Positions 46,673 to 55,607 of a stretch of DNA of 64,000 bases are shown one piece after another. The stretch's first letter is position 1. Every line of letters begins with the position of its first letter. Source of the stretch: CG2-30-36-16 sp964372115 (GTDB taxonomy: Bacteria > Bacteroidota > Ignavibacteria > Ignavibacteriales > Ignavibacteriaceae); assembly GCA_964372115.1 (NCBI GenBank), contig CAYJPN010000011.1:65054-129053 (forward strand). The letters are read 5' to 3'. The notes below the pieces were generated by a model. It searched no databases and had not been told where the DNA came from. It saw only the letters and a program-made list of their open reading frames with translations. Made by a program: the position numbers and the translations under genes.

Positions 46673-47085
46673 TGAAAATTGCGAAAGAATTTAACTGGGA
46701 TATGGGTCATCGCCTGCCGGAGCATTTCGGCAAATGTAAAAATATTCACGGACACTCCTACCGGATGTTTGTTGAATTAGAAGGCGCGGTTCAGCAGACC
46801 GGCATGGTAATGGATTATTACGATCTTAAAAAAATAGTGCTGCCTATTGTTGAAACACTCGACCATGCATTTATGGTGTACAACGGTGATACGGAGATTA
46901 TTGAGTTTTTACAAAAGATGAAAAGCAAGCATTTGGTTGTCGATTTTCAATCGACCGTTGAAAATATTTGTCTCTATATTTTAAGTGAAATAAAAAAATC
47001 AATCCTGCCGCAAAATGTTAAATCCATCCGCGTACGAATATTTGAAACCTACGATGATTACGCAGAGGAAACTCTTATTTTGTAA
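46669..47085 (+). CDS. queD: 6-carboxytetrahydropterin synthase
   Basis: A 138-residue enzyme of the PTPS family, acting just before QueE in the queuosine (preQ0) pathway. The zinc histidines are in FNWDMGHRL and NIHGHSY (His13, 26 and 28, counting from the ATG at 46672). The catalytic Cys lies in GKCKNIHGH, and the catalytic Asp-His pair is in ETLDHAFM. Two ATGs in a row (46669 and 46672) can start it; the first overlaps the queE stop. Partners for GTP opening (FolE) and for QueC/QueF are not in this window. Confidence 0.95.
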   Translation: MMKIAKEFNWDMGHRLPEHFGKCKNIHGHSYRMFVELEGAVQQTGMVMDYYDLKKIVLPIVETLDHAFMVYNGDTEIIEFLQKMKSKHLVVDFQSTVENICLYILSEIKKSILPQNVKSIRVRIFETYDDYAEETLIL

Positions 47086-47129
47086 TAGAACTACTGTGCT
47101 CTTTTATGCCCGGGCTTAAAAGACACACC

Positions 47130-47146
47130 GAATTCTGACAGAATTC
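47130..47146. promoter_or_regulatory. Perfect palindrome upstream of receiver-kinase gene
   Basis: gaattctg-a-cagaattc is a 17-base perfect inverted repeat, 28 bases before the TTG start of the next gene and 45 after queD. The position suits an operator; a weak terminator for queED (no T-run) is the alternative. A short palindrome gcccgggc lies at 47108-47115. Confidence 0.4.
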
Positions 47147-47173
47147 ATGTGTATATTAATTGAGAAGATTTAG

Positions 47174-48334
47174 TTGAAAAAGATAAAATTAGTGAACAAT
47201 ATAATTAAAATAGTTTTAGTTGAAGATGCCTCGGCAGATGCCGCACTGATTCTAAAAATGCTGACCACTATTGGCGAGGAAAATTTTGTTGTTAATCATG
47301 TTACAACGATTTCCGAAGCTAAAAATCTGCTGAGCGAACACTCATACGATCTCGTACTTTTAGATCTTTCGTTACCTGACGGTAATGGATTAAATAATAT
47401 TGTTGCTATAAAAAAAGTTAGACCCCGCATACCTATTATTGTTCTGACTGCAAACAATGATTATCCTTTTTCAATACGCGCAATTAAACACGGCGCGCAG
47501 GATTATCTTGTAAAAGGTTCGTTTAATTCAATGCTGCTCGGGCGCTCCATCCGTTACGCGGTAGAAAGATCGAAACAACAGACAGAGGTTAATCGGTACT
47601 TAAAAAAAGTCGAGCATCTTAATGCCATGCTTCATAAACTTAATGAAGACAAAAGCGAGTTCATGATTATCGCTTCTCATGATATGAAGAACCCGCTCGG
47701 TGTAATTTACTCTTTATCCGAATCGATGTTGAGTGAGATAGAAACTATCAGTAAAGAAGAGCTTCGGGAGTTATTAAGTATCATTAATCAGAGCAGCTAC
47801 CAGTTAATCGATTTGATAAAAAATCTGCTCAATGTTCAGGCAATTGAATCGGGTAAAGTTGAAACTAATAACGATAAATTTAATTTAGAAAAACTTGTTC
47901 GTTCTGTTCTAAACAATTACAAGCAAAAAATCCGGATAAAAAATTTATCGGTTTTCTTTAGTCCGGATGCTCAGTGCCCGATAATATCCGACCAGGATTT
48001 AATGCGGCAGATTTTTGATAATCTAATCTCTAATGCTATTAAGTATTCAACCGACGGGAAAAATATTTTTATTGAATTAAAACCTTCCGGCAATAATGTG
48101 GTCTGCTCTATAAAAGACGAGGGTCCGGGGATAAAGATATCTGAAAAAGAAAAAGTATTCACAAAATTCGGCAAATTATCCAACCGTCCTTCTCAGGGCG
48201 AGTCATCAACAGGGATTGGTTTATTCAGCGCTAAAAAATTTGCCGAGTTATTAAATTGCAAAATCTGGTTTGAAAGCGTAGAACAAGACGGGACAACATT
48301 TTTTATTGAAATACCTTTTGGGAATGAAATTTAG
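47174..48334 (+). CDS. Receiver-histidine kinase (REC-HisKA-HATPase), soluble
   Basis: A 386-residue cytosolic signalling protein with reversed hybrid order. The N-terminal receiver domain (about 10-130) has phospho-acceptor Asp64 in LVLLDLSLPDGNG and Lys in DYLVKGSF. A coiled-coil linker (135-160) leads to a HisKA domain with His169 in IIASHDMKNPLG and a HATPase_c domain (270-385; NLISNAIKYS, DEGPGIK, STGIGLFSAKKF). There is no membrane segment. It should take phosphate from another kinase through its receiver and modulate its own kinase activity. The start is TTG with GAGAAG upstream. Its stop is two bases before truA, so the two are probably co-transcribed. Confidence 0.9.
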   Translation: MKKIKLVNNIIKIVLVEDASADAALILKMLTTIGEENFVVNHVTTISEAKNLLSEHSYDLVLLDLSLPDGNGLNNIVAIKKVRPRIPIIVLTANNDYPFSIRAIKHGAQDYLVKGSFNSMLLGRSIRYAVERSKQQTEVNRYLKKVEHLNAMLHKLNEDKSEFMIIASHDMKNPLGVIYSLSESMLSEIETISKEELRELLSIINQSSYQLIDLIKNLLNVQAIESGKVETNNDKFNLEKLVRSVLNNYKQKIRIKNLSVFFSPDAQCPIISDQDLMRQIFDNLISNAIKYSTDGKNIFIELKPSGNNVVCSIKDEGPGIKISEKEKVFTKFGKLSNRPSQGESSTGIGLFSAKKFAELLNCKIWFESVEQDGTTFFIEIPFGNEI

Positions 48335-48336
48335 CG

Positions 48337-49113
48337 ATGGCAAGATTTAAACTTAAAATTGAATACGATGGAACGCGCTACAGCGGCTGGCAAAAACAAT
48401 ATAACGCAAAAACTGTTCAGGGAGTTTTGCTGGAAGCGGCTGGGAATATTTTTAAAGGTGAAAGATTAGACATTCAGGGTTCGGGTAGAACCGACAGCGG
48501 AGTGCACGCACTTTGCCAGGTTGCTCATCTCGATGTTAGAACAGTGCTAGCGCCGCATATCATCCAGTTAAAATTTAACGATGCGATGCCAAAGGATATA
48601 AATATTTTAAATGTCGAAAAAACTAATCCGAATTTCCACGCGCGGCACGATGCGGTTTCGCGTATGTATCTTTATCAAATTTCAAAACGCAGAACCTCTT
48701 TCGGTAAAAATTATGTCTGGTGGATAAAAGACAATCTAAATTTTAATAAGATGGTTTTAACCGCAGAATATTTTAAAGGGATGAAAAACTTTGCTTCGTT
48801 TACCGATGATAACCCCGGCGAAAAATCAACAAAAGTGTTAATTGAAGATATACAACTTGCTGAAACAGAGGCGCTGATTTTAATAAGAATAACCGGCTCT
48901 CATTTTTTGTGGAAAATGGTTAGAAGAATGATTGGGGTTATCGCCGAAGTCGGGCGGGGTAAACTCGATATTAACCGCGTACCGGCAATGCTGAATTCCG
49001 ATTCTGATATTCCCGCAAAATTAACAGCGCCGCCTTCCGGACTCTTTTTGGAACAGGTGCTCTACAAAGGTGATAAACCAAAACAAACTCTCGAACCGAC
49101 GATAAACTTTTAA
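48337..49113 (+). CDS. truA: tRNA pseudouridine(38-40) synthase
   Basis: A 258-residue tRNA-modifying enzyme that makes pseudouridine at positions 38-40 of the anticodon arm. The N-terminus FKLKIEYDGTRYSGWQKQ and the catalytic loop GSGRTDSGVHALCQ, with nucleophile Asp53, are diagnostic. FHARHDAVSRMYLYQI and ITGSHFLWKMVRRMIG are the further TruA motifs. The length is typical. Its start lies two bases after the receiver-kinase stop. Confidence 0.96.
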   Translation: MARFKLKIEYDGTRYSGWQKQYNAKTVQGVLLEAAGNIFKGERLDIQGSGRTDSGVHALCQVAHLDVRTVLAPHIIQLKFNDAMPKDINILNVEKTNPNFHARHDAVSRMYLYQISKRRTSFGKNYVWWIKDNLNFNKMVLTAEYFKGMKNFASFTDDNPGEKSTKVLIEDIQLAETEALILIRITGSHFLWKMVRRMIGVIAEVGRGKLDINRVPAMLNSDSDIPAKLTAPPSGLFLEQVLYKGDKPKQTLEPTINF

Positions 49114-49456
49114 AGCATTGTACAAGAAGTGCGATAATAATTTTTCCGGATTGTTTTGCTGTGTATATTTCGCTGTATCAATAAGCATGATGAATGAATA
49201 CTGCATGATTGTATGTTTGTAATGTTCGCCAAATTAAAATCGTGCATCCATTCAACCATTCATTTTCATTCTGAATTACATTTTATTTTAACCTCGTAAC
49301 TATTTGAGTCCTTGACAAATAGGTTATTAATTCTTAAATAACAGATGAGGATAATAACCAATGGAGGATTCGGTCGGTTTTTATGTATTCATCTAAAAAT
49401 CCTTCCGGCGGTTGATAACCATAGCGAGAATTAATAATATTTTTGAAGGGTTCGTG
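49114..49456. other. Intergenic region before the duplicated T9SS pair
   Basis: About 340 AT-rich bases. No gene, RNA or strong hairpin is supported. A minus-strand frame crossing 49334-49531 overlaps the conserved signal-peptide region of the next gene and is judged spurious. Confidence 0.4.
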
Positions 49457-51091
49457 ATGAAAATGAAAATAACAACGTTCGCAAAAGTTCTTTTTCTTTC
49501 CATTCTTTTTGCAACAACATCTTTCCCGCAAGTTTCTGTTCCAGGTTTTGATGCAGATTATATTTCGGTGAATAGTATTAAGATGTGGATTAGCAATTAC
49601 GGTGAGGGCTCACACGATCCTTTTACTGATGGAGGCGGGTTATATTATCCAATTTCTTCAAATCCGGGAAAAACCCTTGTTTTTAGCGATGGGCTATTCT
49701 GGATGGGAAAAATAGGAAATGATTTGTACGCCAGTGGTAATAGTAAGCTTTCCGGTGTAACCCCGGGAACAGTTGAAAACGACAGTTCAACCGGGTTTAA
49801 CAAAAATAAATTTCGCGTGTATAAAATAAAACCTGAATGGAACAAACTTCCCCCTGGCACTAAACGGGATGAATTTCAAACCGATTTTAATGAGTGGCCT
49901 GCGGATATAGGCGCCCCTTTTTTTGATTTGGACTATGATGGGAAATACAACTCTGCATTTGATCAACCTGAAATTTTTGGAGATGAAATGTTATGGACGG
50001 TTTTTCATGATGAGCCATACGCCATATTTATCGTGGGTCCATATATACCCGAAACAGGAATGGAAATTCAATCAACTGTTTATGCATTTAATAAAACAAA
50101 TCTTTTTAACTATGTAATATTTAAAAAATACAAATTGATTAATAAGGGTATGCAAACAATTGACAGTATGTATTTTAGTTATTATTCCGATCCCGATGTC
50201 GGCGCTCCCGATAATGATTATGTCGGGAGCGATTCTGCCCTGTCACTGGCGTATGCTTATAACGCTTCTTCCACAGATACTGTTTACGGCAGCCACCCGC
50301 CTGCAGTTGGTTATGCGCTGCTTCAGGGACCCGTTATAAAATCATCGATCGAAGACTCTGCATTTTCTGATAATAAAATAATTGCCGGGTACAAAAATCT
50401 TGATGCAACCTCATTTCAATTTTCAGTTGCAGGATATTGCCCCGGGCGTCCATGCGAAGATAACTCCTGGGAATATTGGAATCATATAAGAGGATTATTG
50501 TGGAATGGAACGCCTCTTATAAATCCGATTACAGGCAAACCCACAAAATTTCCATTGAATGGCGACCCATACCGCCAAACCGGCTGGTACGAAGGTGATG
50601 GGTGGCCCGATGGACGGTGGCCAGACGATAGGCGAATGATGCTTAACACGGGCCCATTTACAATGGCTCCTGGCGATACCCAGGAGGTTGTTTACGCAAT
50701 ATTGGTAGGACAGGGTTCTTCAAACACTAGAAGTGTTGAAGAGCTAAAACTTATGGTTCCAAAACTTCAATATTTTCATAAAAACTATCTGCCGCCCATG
50801 CCTGAAATGAAGGAAGAAAAAAAGCAATTGGATTTTAAGTTGACACAGAACTATCCAAATCCTTTTAATTCAAGTACGATAGTTCACTATCAAATACCGC
50901 TTGACAGCCGTGTAACGGTAAAAGTTTTTGATGTGCTTGGAAATGAAGTAGCTGTTTTAAAAGATGAATATCAAAACGCCGGTGATTATGACGCGGTATT
51001 TAACGCGGAAAATCTGGCATCAGGGCTTTACATTCTAAACATATCAGCCCGGGAATTTTTCTCGTCAAAAAAGATGATTTTGCTCAGATGA
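49457..51091 (+). CDS. T9SS-secreted protein, first of a tandem paralogous pair
   Basis: Start at the ATG at 49457, seven bases after GAAGGG. About 544 residues. The signal peptide (KVLFLSILFATTSFPQ) is followed by VSVPGFDADYISVNSIKMWI and a roughly 400-residue exported domain with landmarks SDGLFWMGKIG, FRVYKIKPEW, LPPGTKRDEFQTDFNEWP, PPAVGYALLQGP and GPFTMAPGDTQEVVYAILVGQG. This layout is common in large Ignavibacteria and Bacteroidota secreted proteins of unknown function. There is no enzymatic motif. The sorting domain (LTQNYPNPFNSSTIVHYQIP) has a short loop without repeat insert, and the signature ends NS instead of NP. The next gene repeats its first 40 and last 150 codons almost base for base. 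Confidence 0.82.
   Translation: MKMKITTFAKVLFLSILFATTSFPQVSVPGFDADYISVNSIKMWISNYGEGSHDPFTDGGGLYYPISSNPGKTLVFSDGLFWMGKIGNDLYASGNSKLSGVTPGTVENDSSTGFNKNKFRVYKIKPEWNKLPPGTKRDEFQTDFNEWPADIGAPFFDLDYDGKYNSAFDQPEIFGDEMLWTVFHDEPYAIFIVGPYIPETGMEIQSTVYAFNKTNLFNYVIFKKYKLINKGMQTIDSMYFSYYSDPDVGAPDNDYVGSDSALSLAYAYNASSTDTVYGSHPPAVGYALLQGPVIKSSIEDSAFSDNKIIAGYKNLDATSFQFSVAGYCPGRPCEDNSWEYWNHIRGLLWNGTPLINPITGKPTKFPLNGDPYRQTGWYEGDGWPDGRWPDDRRMMLNTGPFTMAPGDTQEVVYAILVGQGSSNTRSVEELKLMVPKLQYFHKNYLPPMPEMKEEKKQLDFKLTQNYPNPFNSSTIVHYQIPLDSRVTVKVFDVLGNEVAVLKDEYQNAGDYDAVFNAENLASGLYILNISAREFFSSKKMILLR
49466..49590 (+). repeat. Duplicated 5' segment (copy at 51188-51312)
   Basis: About 125 bases covering signal peptide and N-terminal codons are nearly identical to the start of the next gene (offset 1722), with only a few mismatches including synonymous sites. 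Confidence 0.8.
50635..51091 (+). repeat. Duplicated 3' segment (copy at 52348-52804)
   Basis: About 455 bases encoding the last 150 residues are nearly identical in both genes (offset 1713). The stretch between this and the 5' repeat has diverged, so only the ends are homogenised. Confidence 0.85.
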
Positions 51092-51184
51092 TAATTGGAC
51101 AGAATATGATTCATACATTAAAATATTTTTTTCACCCAAAAGAAAAATTTCTTAGAGCCCAAAATCCTTTAAAGAGGAAACAAA

Positions 51185-52804
51185 ATGAAAATATCAACGT
51201 TCGCAAAAGTTCTTTTTCTTTCCATTCTTTTTGCAACAACATCTTTCCCGCAAGTTTCTGTTCCAGGTTTTGATGCAGATTATATTTCGGTGAATAGTAT
51301 AAAGATGTGGATTAATAATTACGGTAAAGGCTCACACGATCCTTTTACTGATGATGCAGGGTTATATTATCCCAACTCTTCAAACCAGGATAAAACCCTT
51401 GTTTATACCGATGGGCTGTTTTGGATTGGAAAAATTAATAATAAACTTTATTGCAGCGGAACAAACATGTATACCGGTGTAATCCCGGGAACAGTAGAAA
51501 GCGGAACTCCAACAGAATCAACTAAAAATAAATTCAGGGTTTACAAAGTAAACCCAGATTGGGACATGCTCCCGCCCGGAACTAAACGAGACAAATTACA
51601 AACCGATTTTAACGAGTGGCCTTCGGATATAGGCGCACCATATTTTGATATAAATAAAAACGAAACTTTTGAGCCCGGCATCGACGCTCCGCAGATATGG
51701 GGGGATGAAATGTTGTGGTATATATGCCATGATAATGACCCGATTATGGACGGACTATATAAAAATGATATAGAAGTCCAGGTTTTAGTTTATGCTTTTG
51801 ATAGAAAAAATCTACTTCAAGATGTGGTGTTTAAAAAGTATAGGATAATAAATAAGGGGCAATATTCCGTTGATAGTATGTTTGTTTCCTATTTCTCAAA
51901 TCCTATTGTGGGAGATGCATACGACAACTTCGTTGGATGTGATTCCAGTTTATTCCTTGCTTACTGTTATAATGCCGATTCCATCGATGCGGTTTATGGA
52001 ACACCTCCGCCTGCGGTAGGATATGCGCTCTTGCAAGGTCCGAAGATAAAATCGGATGGCGATTCAGCATTTTATGATAACCGATTTATACCGGGATATA
52101 AAAATTTAGAACAAACCTCTTTTGCATTCAATCAAAGTAAATATATTAATCATGCCTATCAATTCCCATATTTGAACGCAATTAATTATTGGAATTACTT
52201 ATGTGGATTAGATTCTTCGGGGTTTCCTTACATCAACCCTAATTCCGGCAAACCCACAAAATTTCCATTGAGCGGCGACCCATACCGCCAAACCGGATGG
52301 TACGAAGGTGAAGGGTGGCCAGGAGGTTTAAATCCCGGAGAAAGACGAATGATGCTTAACACGGGTCCATTTACAATGGCTCCTGGCGATACACAGGAGG
52401 TTGTTTACGCAATATTGGTAGGACAGGGTTCTTCAAACACTAGAAGTGTTGAAGAGCTAAAACTTATGGTTCCAAAACTTCAATATTTTCATAAAAACTA
52501 TCTGCCGCCCATGCCTGAAATGAAGGAAGAAAAAAAGCAATTGGATTTTAAGTTGACACAGAACTATCCAAATCCTTTTAATTCAAGTACGATAGTTCAC
52601 TATCAAATACCGCTTGACAGCCGTGTAACGGTAAAAGTTTTTGATGTGCTTGGAAATGAAGTAGCCGTTTTAAAAGATGAATATCAAAACGCCGGTGATT
52701 ATGACACAATATTCAACGCGGAAAATTTGGCGTCAGGGCTTTACATTCTAAACATATCAGCCCGGGAATTTTTCTCATCAAAAAAGATGATTTTACTTAG
52801 GTAA
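51185..52804 (+). CDS. T9SS-secreted protein, second of a tandem paralogous pair
   Basis: A 539-residue paralogue of the gene ending at 51091, with AGAGGAAAC before the ATG. The signal peptide and first 40 residues and the last 150 residues, sorting domain included, match the first copy nearly perfectly. The central part keeps only landmarks (YTDGLFWIGKIN, FRVYKVNPDWDMLPPGTKRD, DEMLWYICHD, PPPAVGYALLQGPKIKSD). It differs by an acidic insert around DINKNETFEPGIDAPQIWGD, which reads like a dockerin or calcium-loop fragment (DxNxNxxxxP.ID). The matching segment in copy one is DLDYDGKYNSAFDQPEIFGD. Function unknown; surface or released structural protein. Confidence 0.82.
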   Translation: MKISTFAKVLFLSILFATTSFPQVSVPGFDADYISVNSIKMWINNYGKGSHDPFTDDAGLYYPNSSNQDKTLVYTDGLFWIGKINNKLYCSGTNMYTGVIPGTVESGTPTESTKNKFRVYKVNPDWDMLPPGTKRDKLQTDFNEWPSDIGAPYFDINKNETFEPGIDAPQIWGDEMLWYICHDNDPIMDGLYKNDIEVQVLVYAFDRKNLLQDVVFKKYRIINKGQYSVDSMFVSYFSNPIVGDAYDNFVGCDSSLFLAYCYNADSIDAVYGTPPPAVGYALLQGPKIKSDGDSAFYDNRFIPGYKNLEQTSFAFNQSKYINHAYQFPYLNAINYWNYLCGLDSSGFPYINPNSGKPTKFPLSGDPYRQTGWYEGEGWPGGLNPGERRMMLNTGPFTMAPGDTQEVVYAILVGQGSSNTRSVEELKLMVPKLQYFHKNYLPPMPEMKEEKKQLDFKLTQNYPNPFNSSTIVHYQIPLDSRVTVKVFDVLGNEVAVLKDEYQNAGDYDTIFNAENLASGLYILNISAREFFSSKKMILLR

Positions 52805-52922
52805 TGCAATAATTTTTGTTTTTTCAATCGGCGGACTAAACTTATTTTAATTTGTTTCGATAATAGGGATGACCGGCAGTGTCACCGGTTTGGTTTTTAA
52901 AATACGCATCGCTGCTTGAATT

Positions 52923-55607
52923 ATGCATAACAGTCTTTTAACAAAACAGATTAAAAAGTTTTTGGGTGAAAGTATTTCACCTAAACTGGAAGCCTTTTTA
53001 AATGCTGTAAACCTTTCCTATAATGACTTCATAAACGATAGGCTTCTACTCGAAGAATCGATGCAGAAAAGCGCCGAAAAACTTTTAGATGCAAATAAAA
53101 AACTTCAAGAAGAAACCAGCCGGCAAAAATTTATAATCAACAAAATGAAGGAACTCTATTCCTCAAGTTTATCGCCGGCAGAAGACAAGGGAAAAAACAA
53201 AATTGAAGATGAAGATCTTTTTGGCGTTTTTGATAAGTTAAAAGAATTGATTATTTGGCGGAAAGAGGCTGCCCAGAAACTTCAAAGAAGCGAATCAAAT
53301 TTAACCGCACTTATTGAAAATACAAACGAATCAATCTGGTCTATCGACAATGATTACAAAGTGCTTACTCTGAACTCCGTATTCCAAAAAACCTTTGCGG
53401 TTCTCTACGGAACGAATTTAAACTCCGGAGAAAGTATAATCGATTGTTTATCTCCAGAGTGGAGAGAGGAATGGAAAAACTATTACGACAAAGCTTTAAA
53501 CGGCAATCGTTTTACAATCGAAAAGGTTTTTCTGCTAAACAGCGAAAACCGCTTTTTCGAGATAAATTTTAGTCCGATTATTACAAAAGAAAAAATAACA
53601 GGGGTTTCAGTTTTTACACGCGACATCACATCCAGAAAGAACTTTGAAAAAGAAATTCTCGAAGCAAAAGATACCGCAATTGCAGCAACAAAAGCCAAAT
53701 CGGAATTTCTTGCAATGATGAGTCACGAAATTAGAACGCCCTTAAATGGTATCATCGGGGTTACAGGTTTGCTAAAAGAAACTGACTTAAACGACGAACA
53801 AAATGAATATCTCGATATTGTCCGTTTAAGCGGCGACTCACTGTTAACAATCATTAACGATATTCTTGATTTTTCGAAAATTGAGTCCGGAAAACTCGAA
53901 CTTGAAAACGCGCCTTTTGATTTACGTTCTGTAATTGAGGGAGCTTTTGATCTGCTGACAAACAAGGCGGTGGAGAAAAATATGGACTTACTCTATATGT
54001 TCGAGCCAAATGTGCCAACCGGTATAATAGGTGATGTAACCCGGCTTCGTCAAATTGTAGTAAACCTTGTAAGCAACGCTATTAAATTTACCGACTACGG
54101 CGAAGTGTATGTTTCGATTTCAGAATTGAGCCAGGCAGATAAATTACATGAAATACAAATTGCAGTTAGGGATACTGGTATCGGAATTCCGGCTGACAAA
54201 AAGTCGCGCCTTTTTAACGCCTTCTCTCAGGTTGATTCTTCAACCACGCGTAAGTTTGGCGGAACGGGATTGGGACTTGCAATATGCAAACGTTTGGTTC
54301 AGATGATGGGCGGGAAAATTTGGGTGGAGAGTACGCTTGGTAAGGGGTCAACATTTTATTTTACAATAAAAGTAATGGTGTCGGAATCTGCCCCGCGCGT
54401 TTATGTAAAAGGCAAGCTTACCGAATTAGTAGACAAAAAAATTCTTATTGTGGATGATAATTCAACTAACCTTAGAATACTCGAACATCAATGCAAACAG
54501 TGGGGAATGCTTCCTCATTCGGCACAGGTTCCGTATGAAGCATTAAAACTTATACGCAGTGAATATAAATTCGATCTCGCTATAATTGATATGGTTATGC
54601 CAGGAATGACGGGGCTGGAACTCGGAATAGAAATACGAAAATTTATCGACAAAAATAATTTCCCCGCAATAATGCTTACGTCGGCATCATTAACAGGCGA
54701 TGTACAGCGTGAAGTAGATAAATTATATAATGCAACCTTATCAAAACCTATAAAACAAAAACAGTTGTTTGATGTTGTTACATCCGTGATTGCTGATAGT
54801 GCAAATTATTTGAAATCTACAACGAGAAAAGAAAAACTTGCCGAAAGTTACCCGGCAAAAATATTACTAGCCGAAGATAATAAGATAAACCAAAAACTTG
54901 CTTTAAGCATGCTGGCAAAAATCGGGTATGAAGCAGACGCAGCCGGTAACGGGTTAGAGGCTGTTGACACGCTTTTACATAAAAATTATGATATTGTTTT
55001 TATGGATGTTCAAATGCCCGAGATGGATGGTTTTGAAGCGACACAACAGATAAGAGAACTTAAGAATATTACACAGCCTATAATTATTGCGATGACTGCA
55101 AATGCGATGCCCGGCGATAAAGAGAAATGTATAAGCGCCGGAATGGATGATTATTTAAGCAAACCTATTTTGTTAAAAGATGTAAAAGATATAATTTTAA
55201 AATGGGGTTCTGAAATAATCGAAAAACGAGAGTCGAAAAAGATGCAAGATGAAAATGTTTTAATAATCGATCCGAAAGCTATTGATAACATACGCGAATT
55301 AGATGATGAGGAGGATTATTCTGTGGTTAACACAATGATAGATATGTTTTTTGAAGACACACCATCCCACATGAACAACATCAAAAAAGCGATATCGGAA
55401 AACAATTTTGATGATCTTGCATTTTTTGCTCACGGGTTAAAAGGTATTTGTCTAAACCTTGGGGCAAAACCTTTGGGAAATCTCTGCTTAACTTTAGAAC
55501 TTTGCGGCAGAACCAAAGATGATTCCGCGGTTAAGGAAACGCTTTCAAATTTAGATGACATCTACCAAAAAACTTGCGAAGAACTTGTAAAATTCAAAGT
55601 CGTGTAA
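52923..55607 (+). CDS. Hybrid sensor kinase (PAS-HisKA-HATPase-REC-REC-Hpt, BarA-like)
   Basis: An 894-residue soluble multi-step phosphorelay protein. The N-terminus (1-125) is coiled-coil-rich (LLEESMQKSAEKLLDANKKLQEE as heptads). A PAS domain (about 128-240; ENTNESIWSIDNDYKVLTLN) leads to HisKA with His268 in MMSHEIRTPLNG. HATPase_c (about 370-490) has NLVSNAIKFTD, DTGIGIP and GGTGLGLAI. Receiver 1 has Asp556 (LAIIDMVMPGMTG), receiver 2 has Asp695 (IVFMDVQMPEMDG) and the Hpt domain has His837 (FFAHGLKGICLNLG). There is no membrane span, so the signal is cytosolic. It ends with no spacer before the convergent uvrB. No partner regulator is adjacent. Confidence 0.94.
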   Translation: MHNSLLTKQIKKFLGESISPKLEAFLNAVNLSYNDFINDRLLLEESMQKSAEKLLDANKKLQEETSRQKFIINKMKELYSSSLSPAEDKGKNKIEDEDLFGVFDKLKELIIWRKEAAQKLQRSESNLTALIENTNESIWSIDNDYKVLTLNSVFQKTFAVLYGTNLNSGESIIDCLSPEWREEWKNYYDKALNGNRFTIEKVFLLNSENRFFEINFSPIITKEKITGVSVFTRDITSRKNFEKEILEAKDTAIAATKAKSEFLAMMSHEIRTPLNGIIGVTGLLKETDLNDEQNEYLDIVRLSGDSLLTIINDILDFSKIESGKLELENAPFDLRSVIEGAFDLLTNKAVEKNMDLLYMFEPNVPTGIIGDVTRLRQIVVNLVSNAIKFTDYGEVYVSISELSQADKLHEIQIAVRDTGIGIPADKKSRLFNAFSQVDSSTTRKFGGTGLGLAICKRLVQMMGGKIWVESTLGKGSTFYFTIKVMVSESAPRVYVKGKLTELVDKKILIVDDNSTNLRILEHQCKQWGMLPHSAQVPYEALKLIRSEYKFDLAIIDMVMPGMTGLELGIEIRKFIDKNNFPAIMLTSASLTGDVQREVDKLYNATLSKPIKQKQLFDVVTSVIADSANYLKSTTRKEKLAESYPAKILLAEDNKINQKLALSMLAKIGYEADAAGNGLEAVDTLLHKNYDIVFMDVQMPEMDGFEATQQIRELKNITQPIIIAMTANAMPGDKEKCISAGMDDYLSKPILLKDVKDIILKWGSEIIEKRESKKMQDENVLIIDPKAIDNIRELDDEEDYSVVNTMIDMFFEDTPSHMNNIKKAISENNFDDLAFFAHGLKGICLNLGAKPLGNLCLTLELCGRTKDDSAVKETLSNLDDIYQKTCEELVKFKVV

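Noticed and set aside
49334..49531. Minus-strand frame of 65 codons rich in Cys/His overlapping the start of the first duplicated T9SS gene
   Set aside because: It is antisense to the conserved signal-peptide codons, has no ribosome site and matches no family; the Cys/His content comes from the complementary GCA/TTC-rich coding strand.
52870..52897. Possible terminator (ccgg/ccgg around cagtgtca, then T-rich) between the duplicated pair and the hybrid kinase
   Set aside because: The stem is only 4-5 pairs and cannot be separated from chance.
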